In this document: positions 1 through 6,142 of the stretch, piece by piece
Layout: each line of letters starts with the position of its first letter
How positions within the stretch are numbered: position 1 is the stretch's first letter
Origin: a virus
IMG/VR virus record: IMGVR_UViG_3300048833_000178
Location: 1 to 35,849 of that record
Strand: one strand, 5' to 3'
Length of the DNA stretch: 35,849 bases
Program-made: the position numbers and the translations under genes
The notes under the pieces: generated by a model
The model's input: only the letters and a program-made list of their open reading frames with translations
Told to the model about the DNA's origin: nothing
Databases searched by the model: none

Positions 1-962
1 GACGCGGGCTGGGGGATCGGGTCGTCGTGCCCGGGAAGCCCGAGGTCGCCGCCGATGCCGGCGGAGAGGCGCTCGACGTCGACGGTGAGCGTGATGTGGG
101 GGCGTACGTCGTGGCGGGTGCCCAGCGCCCCGGTGTCGAGCAGGCGGACGGCGAGGTGGCCGAGGGCGACCGCGAGCAGGTGCGGACGACGGCGTCGGCG
201 CTCCCGGTCGGCCACCGGCCCGTCGCCCTCGACCCGGTCGCGCTCGGGCAGCGTGCCGGCGCGGTGCCAGGAGTCGATGGTCTGGTCGAGCGCGGTGAGC
301 AGCGCGGCCGCGGTCTCGGCGGAGAGGTAGCCGTCGACGAGGAACCCGGGACCGGACTCGGTCAGCCGCAGCCGCTGGTCGTCGTAGGAGTCGAGGACGG
401 CTTGCGCTGCCCCCTCGGGATCGACGAGGTGCTTGATCCGGCGGGCCGCCCGGCGTACGTCGGACACGGTGGCCCGCTCCGCCAGCGGCAGCAGGATCGC
501 CTCCGCCTCGGCCCGCCGCTGAGGCCGCTCGACCGCCGGGACGGTGCGCAGGGAGGTCTCGATGCCGGTCGTGATCGCGCGGACCTCGGCCCCGGTGACC
601 CGGCCGGCGAGCCAGGCCGACCCGGTGGTGGGGAAGTGGTGGGCGAGCTCGCTCGAGCGGGCGACGACGCCCGCGGCCTCGCCGGCGGACAGCCCCACGG
701 CGTCCTGCAGCCAGCGGGAGGTCGAGGTGTGGCCCAGGGGCAGGGTGGCGCTGGCGTGGGCGACCCCGGCCGCCACGGTGGCCACCGCTGAGGCGCGGTC
801 CGCGGCGCGGAAGACGGTCGCCGCGACCTCCGGGACAGCCGAGGGGTGCAGCCGGCTCAGCCCCCCGAGCGCGACCAGCTCGGCGAGGTGGGCAGCGGCC
901 CGCTCCAGCGCGGCCGCCGCATCGGCGACCGTCTGCGCCGGGGGTGCGGCCGTCGTGGTCAT
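1..962 (-). CDS. 13E12 repeat family (DUF222) protein, partial
   Basis: This is a leftward reading frame that starts at 962 and runs off the window edge; at least 320 residues are visible. The translated protein is Ala-rich and helical, with segments such as RPHLLAVALGHLAVRL and DVRPHITLTVDVERL, typical of the DUF222 part of actinobacterial 13E12 repeat proteins. Those proteins usually end in an HNH nuclease domain, which would lie outside this window. The ATG has no clear Shine-Dalgarno. A TAGGTT hexamer ends six bases before it, which suggests a leaderless transcript, and a damage-type promoter motif lies at 969-991. The gene is host-encoded and diverges from ssrA. Family assignment is from recognisable sequence style; its biochemical role is not established. 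Confidence 0.85.
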   Translation of the reverse strand, partial: MTTTAAPPAQTVADAAAALERAAAHLAELVALGGLSRLHPSAVPEVAATVFRAADRASAVATVAAGVAHASATLPLGHTSTSRWLQDAVGLSAGEAAGVVARSSELAHHFPTTGSAWLAGRVTGAEVRAITTGIETSLRTVPAVERPQRRAEAEAILLPLAERATVSDVRRAARRIKHLVDPEGAAQAVLDSYDDQRLRLTESGPGFLVDGYLSAETAAALLTALDQTIDSWHRAGTLPERDRVEGDGPVADRERRRRRPHLLAVALGHLAVRLLDTGALGTRHDVRPHITLTVDVERLSAGIGGDLGLPGHDDPIPQPA

Positions 963-968
963 GGGTCC

Positions 969-991
969 AACCTAGGGAGGGGGTCTGACAG
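969..991 (-). promoter_or_regulatory. Putative PafBC/RecA-independent damage-type promoter of the 13E12 gene
   Basis: Read leftward it shows TGTCAGAC, an 8-base spacer CCCCTCCC and TAGGTT, followed by six bases and the ATG at 962. The published RecA-independent DNA-damage promoter of mycobacteria is TTGTCRGTG-N8-TANNNT, bound by PafBC. The core TGTCRG, the spacer length and TANNNT all match; the last two bases of the first box do not. Confidence 0.6.
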
Positions 992-1118
992 CGGAACCCC
1001 CGCCGAACGCCTGAGAACCCTGTATCCACAGGCGATTGCGCTGATGGCGGAATCGGCGTACGGCGTCGGCGCGACGGGGCCGAGGCGATCGACGTCGCGG
1101 TGAGGGGGTGCGGACCCG

Positions 1119-1124
1119 TACACT
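1119..1124 (+). promoter_or_regulatory. Candidate -10 box of ssrA
   Basis: TACACT lies 18 bases before the mature tmRNA 5' end, the right place for a -10 element if the transcript carries a short leader removed by RNase P. I see no convincing -35 hexamer at 16-18 bases. The rest of 992-1118 holds no recognisable gene. Confidence 0.4.
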
Positions 1125-1141
1125 GGTCGCACAACTGCACA

Positions 1142-1508
1142 GGGGGTGATCGGTTTCGACTTCGTCTGTCGTGACGGGAGAAGCGGGCCGAGGACGCTGG
1201 TCATCTCGTGAACGATCCAGCACCTAAATACAAGTGCCAATTCTCAGCGCACTGACTTCGCCCTCGCCGCCTGAGCGAGCCCCGAAGTCCGTCAGCCCGG
1301 GGGCGTTCCCGCTCCGGATCCTGGCGTCAGCTAGGGAACTCACTGAAGCACCCGGTCACGGGGTGCGACAGGACATCACACAGTGACTGAGCCCGTCGGC
1401 AGCTTGCCTGCGTGACTGCCGGGGCCGAGAAACACACAGCAGGCTGCGCCCGGAGAATGCCCCGATCGCCAACGAAGGACGCGGGTTCGATTCCCGCCAC
1501 CTCCACCA
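1142..1508 (+). ncRNA. ssrA: Transfer-messenger RNA (tmRNA)
   Basis: tmRNA rescues stalled ribosomes with SmpB by adding a degradation tag. The 5' end GGGGGTG pairs with CACCTCC near the 3' end (one G-U pair) to make the acceptor stem. The T arm is GCGGG-TTCGATT-CCCGC at 1482-1498, and a CCA is encoded at 1506-1508. The tag frame at 1236-1274 reads ANSQRTDFALAA followed by TGA; the ALAA end is diagnostic. The length of 367 bases is normal. The last bases come from the phage side of attL, so the prophage rebuilds the gene. The exact resume codon (GCC at 1236) is inferred. Confidence 0.95.
1481..1506 (+). repeat. attL core (26-bp direct repeat, left copy)
   Basis: These 26 bases cover the T arm and 3' acceptor strand of ssrA. 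They are repeated without mismatch at 35428-35453, and flanking bases differ on both sides. Integration into the 3' end of tRNA or tmRNA genes is the usual choice of tyrosine integrases, and the integrase gene begins 100 bp inside this end. Confidence 0.93.
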
Positions 1509-1530
1509 CATCACCGCAGGTCAGAGGCCA

Positions 1531-1553
1531 TGTCAGGCCCCACCCGATACGCT
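1531..1553 (+). promoter_or_regulatory. Weak candidate integrase promoter
   Basis: TGTCAGGC is followed after nine bases by TACGCT, close to the damage-type layout seen elsewhere in this window but with one extra spacer base. It lies on the phage side of the att core, so it would also sit ahead of int in the circular phage. Evidence is the motif alone. Confidence 0.3.
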
Positions 1554-1606
1554 AGGCAACAGTCCCGGGCAACATCCGGGAAGGTCGCCAGCGACTCGGA
1601 GGACCC

Positions 1607-2755
1607 GTGGCGAGCATCCACCCGCGCCCCAGCGGCTCCTACAAGGTCGCGTTCCGCCTCGAAGGGCGGCAACGGTCCATCACCGTCGCGTCCCTCGACG
1701 ACGCGGTGAAGGTCGTCGACCTCATCGACCGCTTCGGGCCCGCTGACGCGCTGCGCCTGGTCGATGCGCACGCCTCCACCCCTGCCTCTGTGCCCACCGT
1801 GGCCGAGCACCTGCGCGACTACGTCGCCCGCCTCGACGGCATCACCGACGGCACCCGCAAGGACTACCTCGCGCAGGTCGAGAACCGCGTCGCCGGCACA
1901 CCGCTCGGCGACCTGCCCATCACGCTCGTCACCCGCGACGCCGTGGCTGCGTGGCTTCGCGACCTGCCCGGCGCGACGAAGACGAAGCGCAACTACCACG
2001 CCCTCGTCTCCGCCGGCCTCGCCGCGGCCGTCGAGGCCGACCTCATCCCGAACAACCCGGCCAAGGGCATCCGCATCCGCCAGGCCGAACCCGTGCACGA
2101 CATGGTGATCCTCACTCCCGGCGAACTCGCCGTGCTCGTGGCCGAGATCGACCCGCGTTTCCAGCCGCTCGTCATCACCCTCGCGGGCACTGGACTGCGC
2201 TGGGGAGAAGCCACCGCGCTCCGGGTCGGCGACGTCGACCTGGACGCGCGCGTCCCCGTCGCTCACGTCACGAAGGCGTGGAAGCGCACCGGCTCGGGGC
2301 GCATGGAGCTCGGGCCGCCGAAGACTCGCGCCGGCGTTCGGACGGTGTCCCTCCCGCCAGAGGTCGTCGGAGTCATCCGCCCACTGGTCGAGGGGCGGCG
2401 CCAGGATGCCTGGCTGTTCTCCGGCGTGCAGGGGAATCCAGTGCGCGGCAACAACTTCCACGACCTCGTGTGGGGACCAGCGCTCGACCGCCTGAACGCC
2501 GACCGTGACGCAGAGGGGAACCTGGTCACGCCGCGCCTGACGAAGCGCCCACGTGCGCATGACCTCAGGCACTTCCACGCCTCGCAGCTCGTGGCGGCCG
2601 GCGTCCCGCTGAACGTCGTGCAGCGACGCCTGGGCCACGAGTCGATCAAGACGACGGTGGATCGCTACTCGCACCTGGCGCCCGACCACCTCGAGGTGTC
2701 CGCTGCCGCCGCCTCGCTCGGCCTGGTGCAGGCGGTCCCCGCGATCGAGTCCTAG
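1607..2755 (+). CDS. int: Tyrosine recombinase / phage integrase
   Basis: This 382-residue enzyme catalyses attP x attB integration into ssrA and, with a directionality factor, excision. Residues 1-50 form an arm-binding type N-terminus, about 62-160 the core-binding SAM-like domain, and 165-365 the catalytic domain. The catalytic set is visible: R198 (GTGLRWGE), K239, H318 and R321 (HDLR), H344 (LGHES) and the nucleophile Y354 (DRYSH). The start is GTG at 1607 with GGAGGA just upstream. It sits 100 bp from attL, the normal arrangement. No terminator is obvious between ssrA and int, so read-through from ssrA could contribute to expression in the lysogen (inference). Confidence 0.97.
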   Translation: MASIHPRPSGSYKVAFRLEGRQRSITVASLDDAVKVVDLIDRFGPADALRLVDAHASTPASVPTVAEHLRDYVARLDGITDGTRKDYLAQVENRVAGTPLGDLPITLVTRDAVAAWLRDLPGATKTKRNYHALVSAGLAAAVEADLIPNNPAKGIRIRQAEPVHDMVILTPGELAVLVAEIDPRFQPLVITLAGTGLRWGEATALRVGDVDLDARVPVAHVTKAWKRTGSGRMELGPPKTRAGVRTVSLPPEVVGVIRPLVEGRRQDAWLFSGVQGNPVRGNNFHDLVWGPALDRLNADRDAEGNLVTPRLTKRPRAHDLRHFHASQLVAAGVPLNVVQRRLGHESIKTTVDRYSHLAPDHLEVSAAAASLGLVQAVPAIES

Positions 2756-2832
2756 CGGCGCGTCCCTCAGATCGGTACGGTCGGATTTGCCTGGCCGAGC
2801 GGCCGACCCGGGGCGAGTACGAGGGGGACCCC

Positions 2833-3453
2833 ATGCGGCGCGTCATGATCGCGGCGGTTGCAGTGTCGATCGTTCTGGCCGGATGCGGGACGGCCGGCGA
2901 GCCAGGGACTAGCACCTCGCCCACGACGGCCGCGCCCACGACTTCGGCAGTCGAGTCGCCCAGTCCGCCCGCTGCACCGGCCACTCCCGCGGACGGAGGC
3001 ATGGTCGGCCCGTGGGTCGCAGACTCCGCTGGGCTGAAGGTCTCGGTGGCGTTCGACCTCGCGGCCGCCGCGGCGACGACGCAGGCAGCCGAGTTGTGCC
3101 GGAAGGCCATGAAGGGCGACCCGGTCGTGTGGGTGCTGATCCAGGTGGAGAACGCGTCTGGCTCGGCCGCGACTGTGTCCGCGCCGACGGTGGTGACCGG
3201 TGACGGGCGCCAGGTGAGCACCGACAACGCCGTGACGACGATCGGCGACTGGTACGTCGACGCCCCCGACTCGAAGGCGCGTGAGGACTGCGTGGCGACG
3301 GCGCAGGCGGTGGCGGAGAGTCAGATCGAGTCAGGGACCCAGCCCGGCGCGACCTTGCTCGCACTTCACTCCCTGCCTGCCGACGTCGAGACCGTCAAGC
3401 TCGTCACCGCGGGCGGACCGGCCGGTCCCCTGGAGTTCGTCTACACGCCGTAG
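2833..3453 (+). CDS. Secreted lipoprotein, lysogen-expressed candidate
   Basis: The 206-residue product starts with a short charged MRR, a hydrophobic stretch and the lipobox LAGC, giving lipidation at C18. A Thr/Ser/Pro/Ala-rich linker (about 20-55) follows, then a globular domain of about 150 residues with VWVLIQVENASGSAATV, reminiscent of DUF4352-like immunoglobulin-fold lipoproteins. GAGGGGGA precedes the ATG. It lies directly downstream of int, where temperate phages of actinobacteria often carry lysogeny-expressed surface proteins, some of which exclude superinfecting phage. That role is only an inference from position; no catalytic motif is seen. Confidence 0.8.
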   Translation: MRRVMIAAVAVSIVLAGCGTAGEPGTSTSPTTAAPTTSAVESPSPPAAPATPADGGMVGPWVADSAGLKVSVAFDLAAAAATTQAAELCRKAMKGDPVVWVLIQVENASGSAATVSAPTVVTGDGRQVSTDNAVTTIGDWYVDAPDSKAREDCVATAQAVAESQIESGTQPGATLLALHSLPADVETVKLVTAGGPAGPLEFVYTP

Positions 3454-3473
3454 TCAGACCCCCTCCCTACCCT
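3451..3473 (+). promoter_or_regulatory. Putative damage-type promoter of the DUF3263 gene
   Basis: The stretch GTCAGACCCCCTCCCTA (3453-3469) is identical over 17 bases to the sequence ahead of the host 13E12 gene. It reads TAGTCAGAC, N8, TACCCT, then seven bases to the ATG at 3481. It overlaps the stop codon of the lipoprotein gene. The first box lacks one T of the TGTCRG consensus. Confidence 0.55.
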
Positions 3474-3480
3474 CAGCCAC

Positions 3481-3726
3481 ATGCCCCTCTCCGACCTCGA
3501 GCGCGACGTCCTCGACTTCGCCGGCACGACCTGGCGGTACGCGGGCGCGCGCGAGGCGGCCATCCGGGAGCGCTTCGGGCTCTCGGCGACGCGCTACCAC
3601 CAGCTGCTCAACGGCCTGCTCGACCGGCCGGAGGCGTGGGCCTACTCACCGGTCACGGTGAAGCGGCTGCGGCGGCTGCGGGAGCAGCGGACGGCCGCGC
3701 GGTCCGTGGCTAGGGTGCGGACATGA
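3481..3726 (+). CDS. DUF3263 domain protein
   Basis: The 81-residue product matches the actinobacterial DUF3263 family: LDFAGTTWRYAGAREAAIRERF, then LSATRYHQLLNGLLDRPEA and a basic VKRLRRLREQR tail. The family resembles a small HTH-like DNA-binding protein and has no established biochemical function. No Shine-Dalgarno precedes the ATG; TACCCT ends seven bases upstream, so a leaderless mRNA is likely. The TGA overlaps the next start (ATGA), so the two genes are translationally coupled. The promoter shared with the host 13E12 gene suggests damage-linked expression. Confidence 0.85.
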   Translation: MPLSDLERDVLDFAGTTWRYAGAREAAIRERFGLSATRYHQLLNGLLDRPEAWAYSPVTVKRLRRLREQRTAARSVARVRT

Positions 3727-3932
3727 ACTCGGAGGCTGAGTACCGCGCGGCCGGCTACGTGCGAAGCCATGAGCGGACGCGTCAGACGCGCCCGTGTGGC
3801 CGTTGTGGCGGTCCGGCCGACCTCGAGTGGGTCAAGTCCGGTCACCTGGGTGAGGAGTGGTGGCGCGTGGGAGTGAGGGCCACGTGTCGCGATGAGGACT
3901 GCCGAAAGGGGCGCACGTCACGCGACGCGTGA
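3723..3932 (+). CDS. Small zinc-ribbon-like protein
   Basis: The 69-residue product has a CGRCGG knuckle at about 26-31 and a second cysteine pair, CRDEDC, at about 57-62. It probably binds one zinc ion. The start overlaps the stop of the DUF3263 gene by four bases (ATGA), implying coupled translation. TAGGGT lies six bases before the ATG, so a secondary leaderless transcript is possible. Its 3' end overlaps the convergent gene at 3918 by 15 bases. Function unknown. Confidence 0.75.
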   Translation: MNSEAEYRAAGYVRSHERTRQTRPCGRCGGPADLEWVKSGHLGEEWWRVGVRATCRDEDCRKGRTSRDA

Positions 3933-4103
3933 CTCGACCGCCGAGGCTGGCAACACCCGCTCGTAGTTGAGCACGTGCCCCTCGGGGCTAGGCCTGGCGT
4001 AGCGCACGACCGCGCGCCAGTCGCCGGCCTCCTGGTACCAGCCGAGCACGTGGCCGGGGTAGCGCTGGCCGCCCTCGAGCACGTAGCAGGGCCTGGGGTC
4101 CAT
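3918..4103 (-). CDS. Small hypothetical protein (61 aa)
   Basis: The product reads as a compact beta-rich domain with PCYVLEGGQRYPGHVLGWYQ followed by WRAVVRYA and LNYERVLPASAV. Similar short YxPGxVxG(W/F)xR-type proteins are common in actinobacterial phages but have no assigned role. There is no Shine-Dalgarno; TACCCT ends six bases before the ATG, suggesting leaderless expression. It converges on the zinc-ribbon gene with a 15-base overlap of the 3' ends. Confidence 0.7.
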   Translation of the reverse strand: MDPRPCYVLEGGQRYPGHVLGWYQEAGDWRAVVRYARPSPEGHVLNYERVLPASAVESRVA

Positions 4104-4246
4104 GGCGCGAGGGTACGACTGAGCGCCACTGCTCCGAACGGGTGACCGGGCTCAGTCGAAGCGCCCCGGCGGGTCGATGAGCCAGGTGTCGGCCTCGGAC
4201 TGTGGCAGGGATGCCCTCCGGGGCCGGCGCCGCTAGGTTCGCGTAG

Positions 4247-4296
4247 CGCGCACTCCCTGGCCGGTGTCTCCCCCGTCGCCTACCGGGGAGTGCGCG
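4247..4296 (-). terminator. Candidate terminator of the toxin-antitoxin operon
   Basis: An 11-bp perfect inverted repeat (4247-4257 with 4286-4296) brackets the stop codon of the HTH gene ending at 4280. There is no clear U tract, so termination is inferred from position and stem strength. The remainder of 4104-4246 shows no supported gene. Confidence 0.45.
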
Positions 4297-4831
4297 TCTT
4301 CTTGGCCTTGGCCGCCCGCTTCGCGCGGGACTTCTCGTTCACGTCGATCAGAGCGGCGATAGAGACGTCCTCGAGCGGCTTGATCTCGGCCGGCGCACGC
4401 AGGATGTCGATGAAGTCGCGCTCGATCACCGACTTGGGGATGGCCCACGAGTTGCCGATGCGCGATGCCTCCAGCCGGCCGCCCTCGATGCGCTGAAGAA
4501 CGGCCTGGCGGGAAACGCCGAGGCTCTTGGCCGCGTCTGTGACGCTGAGCAGCTCGGGCACCGGCTGGACCCACGAGCGCCGGTCGAACTCGACGGTGGG
4601 CATGACCTCGAGACGGATGGCCGGCAGGTCCAACTCGGCGAGCAGCGCGGCCGTGGTGCGCATCACCTGACCGAGGTCCTCGCCGGGCATGGTGATGGTG
4701 AGCTCGAGGTTGCCGGTCAGGCTGCGACCGGTGGCGGGGTGATAGGCGGCCATCTCGTCCAGGAGGCGCTCGGCACGGGTGGGCTCCATGGGCAGGTCGA
4801 ACTCGATGATGGCGTTGTACGAGGTGGTCAT
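4280..4831 (-). CDS. HTH protein, likely antitoxin/autoregulator partner of the HicA-like toxin
   Basis: The 183-residue product has an N-terminal alpha/beta domain (about 1-85, with YNAIIEFDLP and NLELTITMPG strands), an excisionase/MerR-type helix-turn-helix (about 93-137, LSVTDAAKSLGVSRQAVLQ), and a Lys/Arg-rich tail. The ATG at 4831 is preceded by GGGAGGACC, so I reject the longer in-frame start at 4909. It is the second gene after the HicA-like toxin, the usual hicAB order. A DNA-binding domain fused behind a small folded domain fits HicB-like antitoxins that repress their own operon. The N-terminal domain is not a textbook HicB, so the role is inferred from context. Confidence 0.7.
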   Translation of the reverse strand: MTTSYNAIIEFDLPMEPTRAERLLDEMAAYHPATGRSLTGNLELTITMPGEDLGQVMRTTAALLAELDLPAIRLEVMPTVEFDRRSWVQPVPELLSVTDAAKSLGVSRQAVLQRIEGGRLEASRIGNSWAIPKSVIERDFIDILRAPAEIKPLEDVSIAALIDVNEKSRAKRAAKAKKTRTPR

Positions 4832-4866
4832 TGGTGGTCCTCCCTGGGGTGTTGCATCCTTGAGGT

Positions 4867-4918
4867 GACCCGATGGGGGACGGGAGCGATTCGAGCGCTC
4901 CCGTCCCACCGTCGGGTC
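4867..4918 (-). promoter_or_regulatory. Long intercistronic hairpin between toxin and antitoxin genes
   Basis: A 12-bp perfect stem (4877-4888 with 4896-4907, loop of seven) is extended by a second 7-bp arm pair, gacccga (4867-4873) with tcgggtc (4912-4918). The stem begins at the toxin stop codon. It could terminate, pause or stabilise the transcript between the two genes; no U tract is seen. Confidence 0.7.
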
Positions 4919-5120
4919 AGCGGCGGGGCGGCCACTGGAAGCCCGCCCTCTTGAGCGGCGCGAGTCCGTTGAGCAGCGCCCGACGATCGCCTGGTGTCCC
5001 CGAGAGGGTCGAGAGCAGGACGCCGTCCTTGTAGACGCGGAGGTGCCCGCGCTTGGTGGGGACGACGTCGAATCCCTGATCCTCGAGGGCCTTGACGATC
5101 TGCCTGACCTCGTTCGCCAT
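4917..5120 (-). CDS. HicA-like mRNA interferase toxin
   Basis: The 67-residue product shows the dsRBD-like HicA layout: helix (VRQIVKALEDQGF), strands VVPTKRGHLRVYKDG with the conserved catalytic-type histidine H26, then STLSGTPGDRRALLNGLAPLKRAGF. HicA proteins cleave mRNA and are neutralised by a HicB-type partner encoded downstream, here the HTH gene at 4280-4831. GGAGGTG precedes the ATG. The upstream region contains a perfect palindrome and a repeated TTGACAAGG box. The family's usual GxSHxxF motif is altered to KRGHLRVY, so activity is uncertain. Confidence 0.75.
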   Translation of the reverse strand: MANEVRQIVKALEDQGFDVVPTKRGHLRVYKDGVLLSTLSGTPGDRRALLNGLAPLKRAGFQWPPRR

Positions 5121-5140
5121 TCTGTATCACCTCCTTTGGT

Positions 5141-5183
5141 TTGACAAGGTCAAGCGTATCACATGCCTTGCTATTTGACAAGG
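5141..5183. promoter_or_regulatory. Operator/promoter region of the toxin-antitoxin operon
   Basis: The perfect palindrome TTGAC-AAG-GTCAA lies at 5141-5153 and the box TTGACAAGG is repeated at 5175-5183, 34 bp away. A second inverted pair, CCTTG and CAAGG, spans 5166-5183. Leftward, TTGTCA with GATACG about 15 bases downstream gives a plausible -35/-10 pair overlapping the repeats. The HTH gene product is the natural candidate repressor. Confidence 0.6.
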
Positions 5184-5270
5184 CGCCATGAGGGGGACCT
5201 GCCGGGACGCTCTGGTACGTTGCGTCGTGCGCAGGCGGGGGCCTCGCGCACGGGGATGAGGGGGCTCATC

Positions 5271-6125
5271 GTGAAGCGCTTCTGGGCGGCTGCCGCTGCC
5301 ACCGCCATGCTCTCTCTGGGGCTCGCCGCCGTGCCGGCGCCCGCTCAGGCAGCCACGACGACGGCCAAGAACCTGCTGTCGAAGTTGACCGTGGCCGCCG
5401 AGGCCGGGTCCAGCACCTACGCACGCTCGAAGTTCCAGCACTGGGTCGACGCCAATCGCGACTGCCAGGACGCTCGCGCCGAGGTCCTGATCTCGGAGTC
5501 GAAGGTTCGACCCTCGTTCACCAGCGCCTCGCGGTGCGCCGTCGTCAAGGGCCGTTGGGTCAGCTGGTACGACGGACGGACCTGGACGCTCGCCTCCGAC
5601 GTGGACATCGATCACATGGTGCCCCTCAAGGAGGCCTGGGAGTCGGGCGCGCGCAAGTGGAACGCCGACACCCGCAAGCGCTACGCCAACGACCTCGCCT
5701 TCGGCGGGAGCCTCGTCGCGGTAACGGACAACGTCAACCAGTCGAAGGGCGACAAGGACCCCGCCGCGTGGCTGCCCACCAAGAACCGCTGCCTGTACGC
5801 GACCACATGGGTCCAGGTGAAGTACCGCTGGAAGCTCACGATCAACTCGGCTGAGAAGACCGCTCTCTCGCGGATCCTGTCGGGGACCTGCGGGGCCAAG
5901 AAGGTGACGGTGCCCACGCGCGCCACTGTCGTCCTGGGTTCGACCACTGGCGGCGGTGGTGGCGGCGGGGGCGGCGGGGGTGGCGGGGGTGGTGCCGGCC
6001 TCGACCCGCGCTTCGCCACCTGCACCGCTGCGAAGGCTGCGGGCTACGGGCCCTACTACCGCGGCATCGACGCCGAGTACGCGTGGTACGACGACCGCGA
6101 CAACGACGGCATCGTCTGCGAGTAG
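5271..6125 (+). CDS. Secreted DUF1524-type HNH nuclease with polyglycine linker and excalibur domain
   Basis: The 284-residue product begins with a signal peptide (1-27, ending APAQA). A DUF1524/HNH nuclease-like domain follows, with the D-x-D-H motif DVDIDHMVPL (110-119), a downstream VTDNVNQSKGDKDP and four cysteines. Fifteen consecutive glycines (227-241) lead to a C-terminal excalibur calcium-binding module with DxDxDG (DDRDNDGIVC) and its two cysteines. The export signal places it outside the cytoplasm, so it would act on extracellular DNA or on the cell surface. GTG 5271 is chosen because GAGGGGG sits seven bases upstream; ATG 5256 adds five residues. It lies divergent from the toxin gene in the accessory cassette, so it is not a packaging nuclease. 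Confidence 0.85.
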   Translation: MKRFWAAAAATAMLSLGLAAVPAPAQAATTTAKNLLSKLTVAAEAGSSTYARSKFQHWVDANRDCQDARAEVLISESKVRPSFTSASRCAVVKGRWVSWYDGRTWTLASDVDIDHMVPLKEAWESGARKWNADTRKRYANDLAFGGSLVAVTDNVNQSKGDKDPAAWLPTKNRCLYATTWVQVKYRWKLTINSAEKTALSRILSGTCGAKKVTVPTRATVVLGSTTGGGGGGGGGGGGGGGAGLDPRFATCTAAKAAGYGPYYRGIDAEYAWYDDRDNDGIVCE

Positions 6126-6142
6126 GACTGGCCCCGGCCAGG

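Noticed and set aside
27-791. Long rightward frames at the left edge
   Set aside because: They are shadows of the leftward 13E12 gene, whose frame gives a recognisable protein while these give Gly/Arg-rich strings.
1327-1509. Leftward 60-residue frame beginning MVEVAGIEPASFV
   Set aside because: It is antisense to the 3' half of tmRNA. Frames with this start are a well-known artefact of tRNA and tmRNA 3' ends.
1511-2689. 392-residue leftward frame opposite int
   Set aside because: It is a high-GC shadow of the integrase gene, which has a full catalytic set on the other strand.
4152-4232. Possible short leftward frame ending SEADTWLIDPPGRFD
   Set aside because: The ending looks protein-like, but an in-frame stop lies upstream and no ATG, GTG or TTG start is available; at most a remnant.
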